Below, piece after piece: positions 37,301 to 49,157 of a DNA stretch of 64,000 bases. A model generated the notes under the pieces. That model worked only from the letters and a program-made list of their open reading frames with translations. It was not told the DNA's origin and did no database searches. Origin of the DNA: Hedera helix (taxonomy: Eukaryota > Streptophyta > Magnoliopsida > Apiales > Araliaceae); NCBI GenBank assembly GCA_947179155.2, contig OX359269.1:49334524-49398523 (forward strand). The letters run 5' to 3'. Position 1 is the first letter of the stretch, and each line of letters begins with the position of its first letter. The translations under genes were made by a program, and so were the position numbers.

Positions 37301-40300
37301 AATCACTACCCTATCTGATAGACCAATTAATTATATCTTCCATGACTAGTTCTTGAAACAAATATTTATCAGCGTCCTTGATGTACTTGATTAGTTGATT
37401 TAAGATGTATATGCTGAAAATTTTGATTTTATTGTCTTTCATAAAGCTGATAATATACGAGGAATAATACAGAATGACAGCTGCAGACTTGACGAATAAT
37501 GAAATCAAACAGTTTCGGCAAGTGAGACATTCATGAGAACCTATCACATTGAAAGCGTCAACATTGCGATGGAGATAGGAATTTGATCGTTTGAAAGCTG
37601 AATATATAAGAATAAATAAGTTCTCACCAAGTACATTCCCATGAAGTGATCCATAACGGACAAGGCGCAAACCACCAGCATTTGTTGAAACATTTCCACC
37701 AAGTTGACAACTCCCTTTTGCACCCAAGTCTAATGGCATAATGAATCTGAAAGGAATCATAACTTAGTTGGAAATGATGGTACATTTGTCAAATTTTATG
37801 TGTAGTCTAATGATTACAGGGAAAAATTGGTCAAAAAAATTTAAACCGATTAAGATTTATTTGCAAACAAACAGAAACATCAAACAAAAACTACCCATAC
37901 AGGGGGTTGCAAGCTTATTAGATGAACAAGTTAAGTTGATTGATACAACTTTGATTCAATAGAATACCATTGCCTCTGTTAAATTCAAATTTAACATGAA
38001 AGAAACCAGGAATCACCCACAATGTTTTGAAGAAATATGATGTGAGAAGGGAACATGGATCAAAGTCAACATAGTGAACATGGACGAAAGGAAACATTCA
38101 AAAGTTAAGACATAATCTTTATCGTAGGATATCTCTGTGTTATGTATGCAGCAAGTGAGACACTCTCATTTGCTTTTTAATGCCTCATGGCTAGGAATAT
38201 TAGGTGATTTGTATGTGGGGGGGTTGGGAAACTATGAAATTCCATGTTTCAGTGGAGACTTGGCTTCACACCAGATTCCATGGCTGAGGAGGGGGCAAGG
38301 ACAGAAAGATGTGTGGTGATGTGCACTCTTTGCTTATTTTTAAGGGTTATGGACCAATAGGGATGCTACGATTTTCAGAGAGCCCTATCCCTTTAAATAA
38401 TTGAGAAATAGAGTTTGATTTACTACATCAATGGTTCAGGTGCTTTTAGAAGGATACCCGTTGCCAACATCATTATGAACTGGAGTGCTACCTATGTTCA
38501 GAGTTTTGTATTTTCCACTTCAATTTTGTGAGGAGTCCTCTTTTTACCTTGTTTTCTTCCTAATAAAACTTTTTTTGTTCTAAAAGGTAAACATTCACAA
38601 GTTAGTAGACTGTGATAGTAGACTAACACAAGAAGACAAAAGAATCCAAATGCAAAATAATCTGAACAGATGCAGATGAGATAATGTTACAAATTAGAAC
38701 TTGCACTTGCATGGTTGCATGGTTATTTAAAATTGATGATCTTAACAAATTGATTCCTCAATGCAGGTGATTGATATGACATTAAGCACACAAATTCACA
38801 CTTTAAGGAAATAAAAAGAAACTGAGAACCTAGTAAGCATCTTTTCTGCAATAAGAAAAGAAAGAGGGAGGGAGGATATTAAGCCATGAATGGCATAAAG
38901 TTGTGCCTTTAAGTTAATACAGTGAATTCCCATATAATAAGCATCTTTTCTGCATTAAGTGAAGAAAGAAGGATCGAGGACATTAACTTATAAGCTGCAT
39001 AAAGTTGTGCCCTTTAAGTCAATACCATGAATTCCCATATAGTTCTAGATGTTGTGTCCCCTCAAAAAAGTGTCCGTGAAGTAGAAATTACCCTTCTTTA
39101 TCTAGGAAAGAAATCAGATTTTCCAATACGCATCCTGCTTCACATACCAGTATACCACTGACCTACAAAACGGTATAATTTAAAATAATTCATATACAAT
39201 ACAAGTGTCCTCTACAGTTAATCAGACATGATATATGTTTCTTGGAGAACGCATGGAATATTTATTCCAAGAACTCGTCACTTTTTGGCAGTAAAAACTT
39301 ATCACTTGAACAAGTCAAATGTGAGGCAACAGAGGCTACTGGCTTAACAAAGATGACAACATCTCTAAAAAAAATACAGAGATAAATGGTTTAATGCAAA
39401 AGTTATAAAGCTAACTGTAAAAATCACAGCTAAAATCCAAGGAGAAATATTGTTTAGGGGCAAAAATCACAAACTCTGAAATAAATGTACATAGAAGAGA
39501 AGCTTCTACCTTGTCAAAGGAAATGATTTTATTCATGAGACTAGTTTTTATAATCACCTGCAGAATCAAATGAAAACATAATAATCAAATAAGAAAACTT
39601 GAGAAATTTTTTTTATGGCATATCAATATTAGCTGGGAAACTTTACAAGCAGTGAACATGAATGCTCATATGTTTGGCATGTGATTTATGCTTGATGTAT
39701 AATGAAACTGTGCTTGGTAGACCAAAATTCGGCTATGCAAACCAAAATGCAGTAGGCAACAAAATTATTATGTTCCCACATAATATCCCTTTACTATTCG
39801 ATACACAAGAACAAAAAGGGTGTTGCTCCTAATTAATTTGCCCAATCAGACCCAACAATAACATCAGGCATCCACCACACTCTTTTGAGAATGATTATCC
39901 ATTATAAGAGAATCGTTATATTACCTCATCAAAAACGGGAACACTTCCTCCAACAAGACCAGTATTTCCACCTTGAGGGACAACAGCAAGACGTCTGGAG
40001 TTACAGTATTTAAGAATCTGTGAAACCTACAAAAGCAAATGTGCATACTTACAAGCAGCGATCTGAAAAGTTAAGCCAGTCTTTGAGACCCATTGAGAAA
40101 GATAAGTGGGGCTAGTTATCATGCTAGTTAAGCCTATTTTGTTGAACATATTTGAGGGAAGCAACTCATATTATGAACGGGTTATGGAGCATTTGCTCTA
40201 TATAATGGTAAGATATGGAAACTTTATTTCACTGATATCTGAAATATATTCAGTTCCATTCTTCTAGTGCAAAGCTCTTTAACGGCCAAGAATGACAACT

Positions 40301-42344
40301 CTGTACTTTCAAACACCGCACTCAGACAGTGCAACTATTCAATTGCTAACATAGAAAGAACTATGATTTAATAAACTCCTGATATATTAAGTAAGAGTGC
40401 AATCGATGATTCTTTTTCTTCTTTTTTTTAATAAACTGAAATAAGAGTTGACATGATATTTTGAGTACTATATGGAAGTGGGCTATGAAATCTCACTATA
40501 TAGTATAAAATAAAAATAAAAAGCAGAATATTTCAAAAGGCTAACTAAACTGATATACATTATGTAAACAATCCTGAACAATAATGCCTGCTAGAATATG
40601 GTTCTTCATTTGATATAATTAAAAATTGCTCTCTCTAATGATCTGAATGTGAATTAAACAATATTCTCTGATTCCTTGTATACAGATTTCACAATTCCTA
40701 TATTAATAACTGGCACTACAAATAGTTCATATTCAATTCATGAACAGAAAATGCAAAAAGTAAACCAAATTTTGAATGTGGCTGATAAACTTCAACTCAA
40801 ATAATGACAGAAAAATTTCACAAACATAGAGAAATTTGAAGGGCCACATACATTTAAAAGAAACAAGTGATGGATGACGAATGAGTAACAAGAGATTCCG
40901 AGCAAGATAGAAGATACAAACCTCCTCGGTGCTCCTAGGTTGGAGCATAAGCTTACTTGAGCCTTTGTATTTCCGCATCCAATCCGTGTTTGCAGTAACC
41001 AGTTTATCTTCATCCTGAATAACATTTTTCTCCCCTAATATATTCTTAAAATGGACAATATCCTCAGAATTAATGGATGAATACAGTGGGTTTCTCTGAA
41101 TTGTTGTGGCCACTGAAGCAAAATTTCTATATGAGGTTCTATCAGTATTTCGGACAAGTCTTTCCACATAAACCAGGGCACCGTGATTGCAAAGTTGCAA
41201 GGGACTGAAACCTGTCTGGAGATGCGACTTATGGTTCACAGCAGACTGTTTGAACAGTTCACAAGTTTTACAGCAATGATATGTTAGACCTGAAATTATG
41301 TAGAGCAAATGAAAAATAACAATCATAATTCAATCAGTATCATCCTCTTTGCTATGTCTAATAACGATAAGCTGCATGATATATAAGGTGAACAATTGTT
41401 ACTAGTCAACCTGTCAAAGAAGAAAATCTTTTTTACCAGAAATATATGTATATATGGAAAAATGTAATTTAAGGCATAGCTAAGTTTGGCTAAGGCTACT
41501 TAGTAAAACCTTAGTAAAACAACATAATTTTACCTCTTAGGGTTAAATTTTCCATTTTTGGGTTTTATATAAAAAAATCTTTAATTTATAATTTTTATAC
41601 AAAACCATGTTGTTTTATTAAAATTTTACTAAGTAGCCTTAGCCAAGCTGTCTTAGATTATTTTTCCCCTATAAGTATATGATAGGTGATTTTGTTTCTG
41701 CCAGAAAATATGGCAACATGGAATTCAGAAAGCACATTAATAATCCTCTACTTTTTTAATAAGTATCCTCTAAATTTTAAGGGACATATAACCAAATTTA
41801 TCCAGTTTAAACTTCTGCATTGAAATAATAATTCATGTATATATTTCTGCGGATTCAGCAACTAAAACTTCGTCATTATGCCTCAAAACTGAATTTAACA
41901 ATACTTCACAAATCACAACTAGTTGAAATTACTAGAAATATGTAAAATAGAACTTCAAATTTAACAGCTATAAGTCTGTGAACTCAAAACTAGAACTTAA
42001 TGATCTTCAATTCTCACGGTTTATCATCAACCAAACAAGTCGATGCTCTAATGGACTCTTAAAGAAAATTATGACCATCACAAGAAACAAATTAATAATC
42101 CAGTGTTGCTTAATTATGGTAAAAATAATTTAAGACAAGTGATCGGACAGTTTGCCAGCTCAAAGAAAAAATATAACTATATTCGTGAGTAAAGGAATAC
42201 ACTATATATGAATTAATTTTGTATATATATCGTGATACCTGAAGAAGATCGGTTCGAACTACGGAAATTAGGGCGATGATTGAATATGTGTTTTAAAGAC
42301 TGCTGGACCAAGCGAAAGGCACCGGCAGCTCGCAACTTCTCCAT
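31327..42344 (-). CDS. D2HGDH: D-2-hydroxyglutarate dehydrogenase, mitochondrial
   Basis: FAD enzyme oxidising D-2-hydroxyglutarate to 2-oxoglutarate and feeding electrons to ETF/ETFQO in mitochondria. Fifteen exons on minus: 42239-42344, 40922-41289, 39925-40026, 39510-39557, 39092-39162, 37628-37746, 37017-37112, 36813-36922, 35666-35746, 34847-34947, 33748-33856, 32951-33056, 32412-32497, 32206-32331, 31327-31416; 572 residues versus about 559 in Arabidopsis. All borders are GT-AG and all phases join. The N-terminus ([18 protein letters not shown]) is a presequence. FAD-binding blocks [18 protein letters not shown] and [20 protein letters not shown], the [16 protein letters not shown] motif, and C-terminal [13 protein letters not shown] and [13 protein letters not shown] are all present; the end is [13 protein letters not shown]. 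Exons 3-15 are strongly conserved; exon 2 is the variable linker. Introns hold a MITE, tandem duplications and long G runs, but the reading frame is intact. Confidence 0.95.
32730..32761. repeat. G-run (GGGGT then 27 G) in D2HGDH intron 12
   Basis: Uninterrupted G tract on plus; poly-C in the transcript. Potential G-quadruplex on the template-opposite strand and a likely assembly length error. Confidence 0.9.
34419..34437. repeat. G19 run in D2HGDH intron 10
   Basis: Nineteen G on plus, preceded by GAGGGAA. Second long G tract within 2 kb. Confidence 0.9.
35908..36612. repeat. About 350-bp tandem duplication in D2HGDH intron 8
   Basis: Unit 1 (about 35908-36265) and unit 2 (about 36271-36612) share agaaatggtattatta, caatctataaccaaaagaac, aatatttaccaattaaacag and tttgtcagaactatgctc in the same order, with scattered substitutions and short indels, so the duplication is not recent. 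Confidence 0.8.
38834..39041. repeat. 104-bp tandem duplication in D2HGDH intron 5
   Basis: Units start at 38834 and 38938; both begin taagcatcttttctgca and end gaattcccatata. Moderately diverged. Confidence 0.8.
41456..41669. mobile_element. Long-TIR MITE in D2HGDH intron 1
   Basis: About 214 bp with terminal inverted repeats of some 70 bp sharing ggctaaggctacttagtaaa on both arms, and ggaaaaatgtaat versus ggggaaaaataat at the tips. Flanks are tatat-rich, so the target duplication is unclear. Superfamily unassigned. Confidence 0.65.
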
Positions 42345-45178
42345 TTTCAATTTTCTTACCGCTGTTGAATGACGACTTCTGATACGGTGTTAACTGTTAA
42401 CTTTGGGCCTAAAAATATGATCTTAAATTGGAGTGACGCTAGGATTATCAACAAAAAAAATCTTAACAGGGGTCAGGGTCATTATTAAATTAATTAAATA
42501 TAATTTTTTATAATTAAGTATGTTATGTATTATTAAAGTATTTAATGGTAAATTATTGAGTTACATCTATCTACATTATAATTAAATAAATAATTTAATT
42601 CTTTTTTATTTCTTTATCTGACCTAGATTTTTATTTATTTTTTTTTTATTTGATCTTTGACATTTTTAAGATTGAGTCAACTTTTATTATTTATCAATTT
42701 AAATTAGGTCAATTTTTATTATTTATCAATTCAAATTAAAAGTTATAATTAGTCTCATAATTTTATAAAAAAACGATAATTAGTAATATAGGTTTATAAG
42801 AAAATAATCATATTTATTTATCAATAATTTGTGGTCAATAATATAATTTATCTGTACATTTATAAATTAATTAGATTGACAATTTGATTCATCCAATAAA
42901 AATTTGTAAAAATATAATTCAAAATATCGATAATATTTTAATTGTACATCAAGATATTTGTTTAGTTTAACTGAGTCAAAAATAATAATTAGTAATATAG
43001 TTTATAAAAAAAATAATTGTAAGATCATTTTACCTAATATATTAATTTGTTATTATTGTTAAATAAGATTCTATTGTAGCTTAGATAATATAGTTTAAGA
43101 AAAAAACAAATTCAAATCAATCGTCTTACCTAAATTTGTTACTCTTAATTAGATATGAGTGTAATTTTATTCAAGTATAAGTAAAATTTTATTATAATTT
43201 AAATAATATAATTTTAGAAAAAAAGTATTTCCTTATTATAACTATTTTACCTAATAAATCTGATAATATATTTATAAAAAATAATAAAATATTTTCAATA
43301 TCGTAATTTTATAATAAGGTTTCGTGTTTTTACACAGGGTGTAGATGTTACAAGTATTGTATATCTATACCTTAACTAAATAAATAATTTAATTTATCCT
43401 ATTTCTCGTAATCATTTTTTTCTTACGGTATTAATTTTCCTACAGTATTACTTTTTCTACTTTAAGTCACAAATTATTTTTCTTACATTAGGTCAAAAAC
43501 TATCTCATCTACATATAATCAAGTTTATTAGAATAAAACAACCTAATATTCATCAACTTTATATGTTAGATGTCTTGTATAATCTGTTGAATCACTCTTA
43601 AAATAACTTGATATATTATAATAGTTAATGAATTTATCGTCATTATTGCTCAATTTATTATTAAAAATAAAATATAATATTTATAGAATATATAATTAAA
43701 TTTTATTATTAAAAAAAATATTTTATTATACTATATTATATTGGTGTAAGCTACTAACACCAAACGGCTTTTGTTTCACAAAAATAAATAAATTATTTTT
43801 AAAATAATAATTATAAAATGACACAATAGTTTTTAGTTTATTATCTTAATTTAATTTTTATATTATACTATAAAATTAACAACTTGTTATTTTTAAAAAT
43901 ATACATGAAAAAAATTAATAATCTAATATTTATATTTTAAAGTCAAGCAAATACATCTGCATAACATTCATTTTCTTTTATCTTACTGAATTTTAGTTGT
44001 GAATAAGTTAAGCGATAAAAATGGATATATTATTAAATGGTGGCACAAGTAAACTGAATTAATTAAAAGTTGAAATTCACAGCAAAATATTCATTTAGAT
44101 CAATACTTTATAAATCATAAAAAATAATTTTCTCATGTATCTAAATAAAATTTGAATAATTTTTTTAATAATACTAAGAATAAATACACTACATTCAAAA
44201 TATTTATTTTAATAATCGACTGAAGGAACATACATTATATAATTTAAGTAATCATCATAAAGATATTTTAATAAATTGTTTTCATAAAATTTTTAAATTA
44301 AATATATTTAATATTACATCAGTTATCTCAATAATTAATGGAGAAACCCCACAACATACTGCACGTGCTTCGACGGTGGTGGACTTGTATCTTTTTAAAA
44401 AGGAAATGATATATATTAATTTTTATTAATATTAATCACGTGAATATAAAATTATTAATTTTTATTTTTAAAAAAATATATACAATAGAATGGACTATCT
44501 ATCTGTCTATCTATATCTATGTATCTATCTAAGCTATTTATCTATCTATCTATATTATAAGGTGGGAAGGAAAAGTAATTTTTTTTTGAAGATTTTATTT
44601 GTTGTCTTTTTATGCTTTTCATTCATACTTAATTCTTTTGAATAGGCAATTATTTTTTTTAATTTTATTTTTTTTCCCACTGTCTTATCCCTTTTATTTT
44701 TTCACTTTCTCTCACTCTATTATTTTTTATGTTAAATCACACACGTAATGTGTATACATGTAATTAGTCCTTATAATTTATATTAAATCTCGTATATTAA
44801 ACAATTGTAATTCGACAAAAATCACAACTTTTTTTATAACAAATGAAGTGTCTAAAACAGAGCTTGTAGCAAAGGGTGGGGTGGGCTCATTTCTGAAAAA
44901 TTATTTTATATTTTTAAAATAAGTGAATATTATGCTTTTCTTTTATATATCTGTAAATTTTAGCATAAATGAATCTCACAAATATGTGAAGAAAAAAAAT
45001 ATACCGTTCACTTATCTCGTGAAATAATCAATAGCTCATTCCCTGGCTCGGTGTTGCTGCCGCGTAAGAGATCCTACTACAGCCCAGCCCAGCCCACATC
45101 GACGAAGCCTCTTCCTCCGCCCTTATCCAACATCGCAACGCAAGGCTAGTGGTAGCTCTTTTTCTCTCGTATCATCCA
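42345..45178. other. AT-rich intergenic region between divergent D2HGDH and MiaB-like genes
   Basis: Promoters of both genes must lie at the two edges. The middle is very AT-rich, with a repeated word tttttattatttatcaatt (near 42675 and 42713) and a CTAT-type microsatellite at about 44496-44555. No coding region seen. Confidence 0.55.
44496..44555. repeat. Imperfect (CTAT)n microsatellite
   Basis: Interrupted CTAT/CTGT/CTAA units over about 60 bp. Confidence 0.7.
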
Positions 45179-48100
45179 ATGCGTCTTCTTCTTCAGCTCT
45201 AATTACCTCCATCTTCAACTACCAGCCCCACTCTGTTATACGCATGAAACTCCATAGACGATACTGCACCTCCCATTTCCGAACACTTCTCGCTTCTTTA
45301 AAATTCTCTCAATTGACAACAACAGTCTCGTCATCACGGCCACCCAATATCAAGACCTTCTCTCTCCACCTCTCCAGAAATTGTCGCCCTCCCACCCTAC
45401 GCACCTTCCTTTCTCGAAGAACACTGAAAAAATCCCGAGCCTCCAACACTTCATTGCCAAAGCAGCCGTCACCTCTCCCGAACCCCAAGCTGAGTAAGTC
45501 GCTCTTAACCTGAAATTATGATTTTTAATTGTGAAATTAGGTCTTGTTGTATGATAATGTTCCCCAATATAATTACGATAAATGGATAAATACTACTACA
45601 TGTTCAGATCAAAGACAAAAGATCTCAGAATTACATCAAAGTAGCTACCTTGATAACTGAAACCGTAGGCTCTATGAGGAAGAAGTACGTTACAAGAATC
45701 TAATAGACTCTTTCCCTCTCTAAGAGGTATTATTATAAGGGCAGTGCTATATTCTAGGGCATTATTTAACCCACCTCCAACATGTCAGTACTCAGGCACA
45801 CCAGCACAGATGATCAAGGTGCCATCTCTCCCCAGTCTTTATTTCTTAGTGAGTTGGTGTCATGAGTTCAATTCCCCGCCCCTTTATCGTCTAATTCCTG
45901 ACATTATTAACAAGAAATTGGCGGCTTGAGTGTCAGTAGTTTTGTAGTTCCAATCTTATTGCCATTGCTTCTTATCAAAAGAAAAATAGGGATAGCATCT
46001 TAGTTCTGTTTGCCTCAAAAAATATATTATGCATAGACAATATTGCATGGTGGAAGGGAAAAGTGTTGATGTGAACTACTGAAATGTGGAACTGGAAGGA
46101 TTTAGGTGGTAGACATGCTTTTGTGGTTTATGGAATTTCTTTTATACTCGCATTTTAATAAAACCCAATGGATTGAGTTCAATTCCCCACCCCTTTTATA
46201 CTTCCTTTTTCCTTTTCGTTTGTTCGCCTATGGCCCTATATTCTGTTTTCATGGTTCTGCTAATTCAGTCAACGGCTGTAATATAGCACAAACATTATTT
46301 GATTTAAAAGAAAGAATAAAAACTTCCTTTTTCCTTTTTCGTTGGTGTCATGAGTTCAATTCCCCACCCCTTTTATACTTCCTTTTTCCTTTTCGTTTGT
46401 TCGCCTATGGCCCTATATTCTGCTAATTCAGTCAACGGCTGTAATATAGCACAAACATTATTTAATTTAAAAGAAAGAATAAAAACTGTATTACAAGAAT
46501 CCGTGGAAAGAGATTTTTAAAAGAAGAAAAGAAAACTAGGGACTTCTGTAGGTTTGATCATATTCTTTTTAGGTTGATTTACTGGCATCTGTGTATCAAT
46601 GCAGGCCTGTGTTGTGTGAAACCAGGCAAGTTCAGGTAGAGTTTGAACTTGGAAACATACCACTTTCCAACTGTTTATTAGACTAGGAAACTGATTATAG
46701 TGTATCTAACCTCAAATTAACCTCAAACATACCACTTTCCAACTGTTTATTAGACTATGATGAACATCTAAGTTGACTTGAGAATAGTTTTACTTTTTTA
46801 AAATATAGTTGACTGCATAAGCTCTTTAAAGTTTAAACAATCGCCAATTTGGCCTATTGGTTTGTTCAAACAAGAATTATGCATAAATCTCTTTTAGCTC
46901 ATTTTTATTAAAATCTCCACCATTGTCTGATCTTCTGTTTTCTCCAAGAATAACAGAAACTTGGTTTGCCTCTTAATTTGCGTTACTAGGCCAAAAGCGG
47001 ACCTGCAAGAAAGTGTGAGCAATACTCATAACTCATAAGCATTTCCTTGCATAATTTAGACTCAGACATGTTCTGGTGAGAGAACCTGTTGTGGTCAAAG
47101 TTCCGAAATTGCAAATGTTGGTTTATGTGATTATTGGATTAATCTGTAGATTGTTGTTTAACTTGTAAAAATTTGTTCTGATGGCTTTTCAAATCTTCGA
47201 TTTGACTCTGATTACATAACTGATGCTTCAAAACTTTTAGATGAAAAGTCCTATGTGTACAATGTGAGTGGTGCTACAAGAATTTTCGCTCTGTGCAGAC
47301 TAGTACTCACAAATTTGCTTTACTTTTATTTCTAGCCCTGTATCAGTTTCTGAAGTTCTTCCCAGAGGTCGAATATATCATGAAACTTATGGATGTCAAA
47401 TGAATGCCAATGATATGGAGGTTGTCTTGTCCGTCATGAAGAAAGCTGGATATAGTGAAGTTGTGGAGGCTCCTGAGAGTGCAGAGGTTATTTTTATCAA
47501 TACTTGCGCCATTAGGGACAATGCTGAACAAAAAGTATGGCAGAGGCCTGTACATATCTCAAAAAATTCAGTAACTGCTTTTGTCTCCGTGATGAGGGGT
47601 TGTAATAATATGTGCTCTTTTGCATTGTTCCTTTCACTAGAGGCAGAGAGCGGTCTCCTCCTGTGGAATCAATTGTGAAAGAGGTAGATGAACTTCGGAA
47701 AGGAGTGAAAGAGGTAACAATTCTTGGTCAGAATGTAAATAGCTACAACGATGCATCTGTGGTTGAAGATGTTGAACCAGGAATCAATTGGAAATTAAGT
47801 GAAGGTTTTTCCAGCATATCCAAGGTGAAAAAAATTGGTTTACGGTTTGCGGATCTTTTGGATAGATTTTCAACTGAATTTCCAGAGATGTGGTTTAGAT
47901 ACACATCCCCGCACGGCCGCACCCTAAAGATTTTCCAGATGAGTTACTGTATATAATGCGGGATAGATATAACATCTGCAAAAATATCCATTTGCCTGCA
48001 TAAACAGGAAGCACTACAGTACTTGAGAGAATGCGACGGGGATATACACGTTAAGCATACTTGGATCTTGTTCAAAAGATACGCAGTGTAATTCCTGATG

Positions 48101-49157
48101 TCAGGCTAAGCAGTGATTTTATATGTGGTAAGAGTCTTGTTTATATTGTTTTGCAATGATGCAGGAGCTATTATGTAATGGAAACCCGACTTGTTTATAG
48201 CTGTTTGAATGTTATAGATGTGGTCTTATTCTTGAAAACATAGAAAAAGGTAATTGCAAGCCATCACTCTGTGGAACCTAAAGAAGATCTCACAACTCAA
48301 AGTGATTCACTGTTAACATTCATCTTCGAAACTTTTAGATTCATATATATCCCAGTATCCTTGCTTATTGACACATAACTTGCATGGTTCATTTTTTGTA
48401 TTAAACTGCGGATGCTATATATGTTCTCTGTTAAAAAAGAATCATCTCTCAAATAGTATGTTTACTGATGACAAGTTAAACATAAAGTTTTGTCTCCCTG
48501 CATTAGCCTTTGTCACCTTCATACAGAAGTCTAGTCTTGTGCACGCTTAAGGCTTTGGATTAGTTTCTAATGTGCCTATGCCAAAAATTGGCCAGTTGTG
48601 TGACATTGAAGTTGCTATCATTTTTATTGTACCCTAATAAATTGGTCCTTTCTACAGGCTTCTGTGGTTAAACAGAGGAGGAACATAAAACACACTAAGC
48701 CTTGTTAAGGCTGTTGGTTATGATATGGCATACGTGTTTACATATAGCATGAGATAAAACTCGTGCTCATAGAAATTATGTTGGTGATGTTCCTAATGAC
48801 GTAAAGCAAAGGAGGCTGACAGAACTCATTGAGGTATTATGTGAGAGTACAGGCAAGTGTTTTGACTCTCAAATTGATAGTGTGCAACTTGTGTTAGTTG
48901 AAGGGCCCAATATGAGAGCTCCCGACATAGAGCTCATTGGGAAAAGTGACAAGGGCCACACGGTAATATTCAGCACGATGCCAATCCCAGATTGGGTCGA
49001 TAATGACGGGAAGCGGAATCCTAGTGTTGGTGATTATGTAGAAGGTCGTATACTGAAATCTACAAGAGCATCACTCTTTGGAGAAGCACTTGTTTTAACA
49101 AAATTGAGCTCATTTTATAAGATTATGCATGAAGAAGCTGTGGCCTGTGCAACATAA
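45179..49157 (+). pseudogene. Decayed MiaB/CDK5RAP1-type tRNA methylthiotransferase gene
   Basis: The intact family adds a methylthio group to isopentenyl-adenosine 37 of tRNA, in plant organelles, using two iron-sulfur clusters. Recognisable pieces: exon 1 (45179-45493, targeting region, ends GA/gtaagt), an exon at 47336-48127 with ETYGCQMNANDMEVV and IFINTCAIRDNAEQKVWQR, and a last exon 48658-49157 ending HEEAVACAT. Lesions: the first ATG is out of frame with the targeting peptide; a further shift in exon 1 near 45435; about 100 residues missing after VWQR (near 47540), including the third cluster cysteine (GCMAER in relatives); a 1-base loss in the T run near 47620 that destroys the third radical-SAM cysteine of CNNMCSFC; an 8-bp insertion near 47915-47922; TAA stops at 48001, 48052 and 48669; further indels near 48690 and 48755. 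The TRAM-like end (48840-49157) is still open. Too many independent breaks for sequencing error alone. Confidence 0.85.
46175..46487. repeat. 177-bp tandem duplication inside the MiaB-like pseudogene
   Basis: The block from gagttcaattccccacccct to aagaaagaataaaaact occurs twice (from 46175 and from 46352). A shorter related piece, gagttcaattccccgcccct, is at about 45866. The gagttcaattcc word resembles a tRNA B box, so a SINE fragment is possible but not shown. Confidence 0.75.

Noticed and set aside
37311..37760. 149-codon minus-strand frame taken as one exon
   Set aside because: Only 37628-37746 is D2HGDH coding; the rest reads through the donor into the intron.
38137..38600. Patch in D2HGDH intron 5 ending cttcctaataaaacttttttt, possibly a LINE or retrocopy 3' end
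   Set aside because: No reverse transcriptase residues, poly-A tail or target duplication could be identified.
45866..45890. tRNA-like gagttcaattccccgcc word (B-box resemblance)
   Set aside because: No A box, acceptor stem or cloverleaf around it; not called as a tRNA or SINE.
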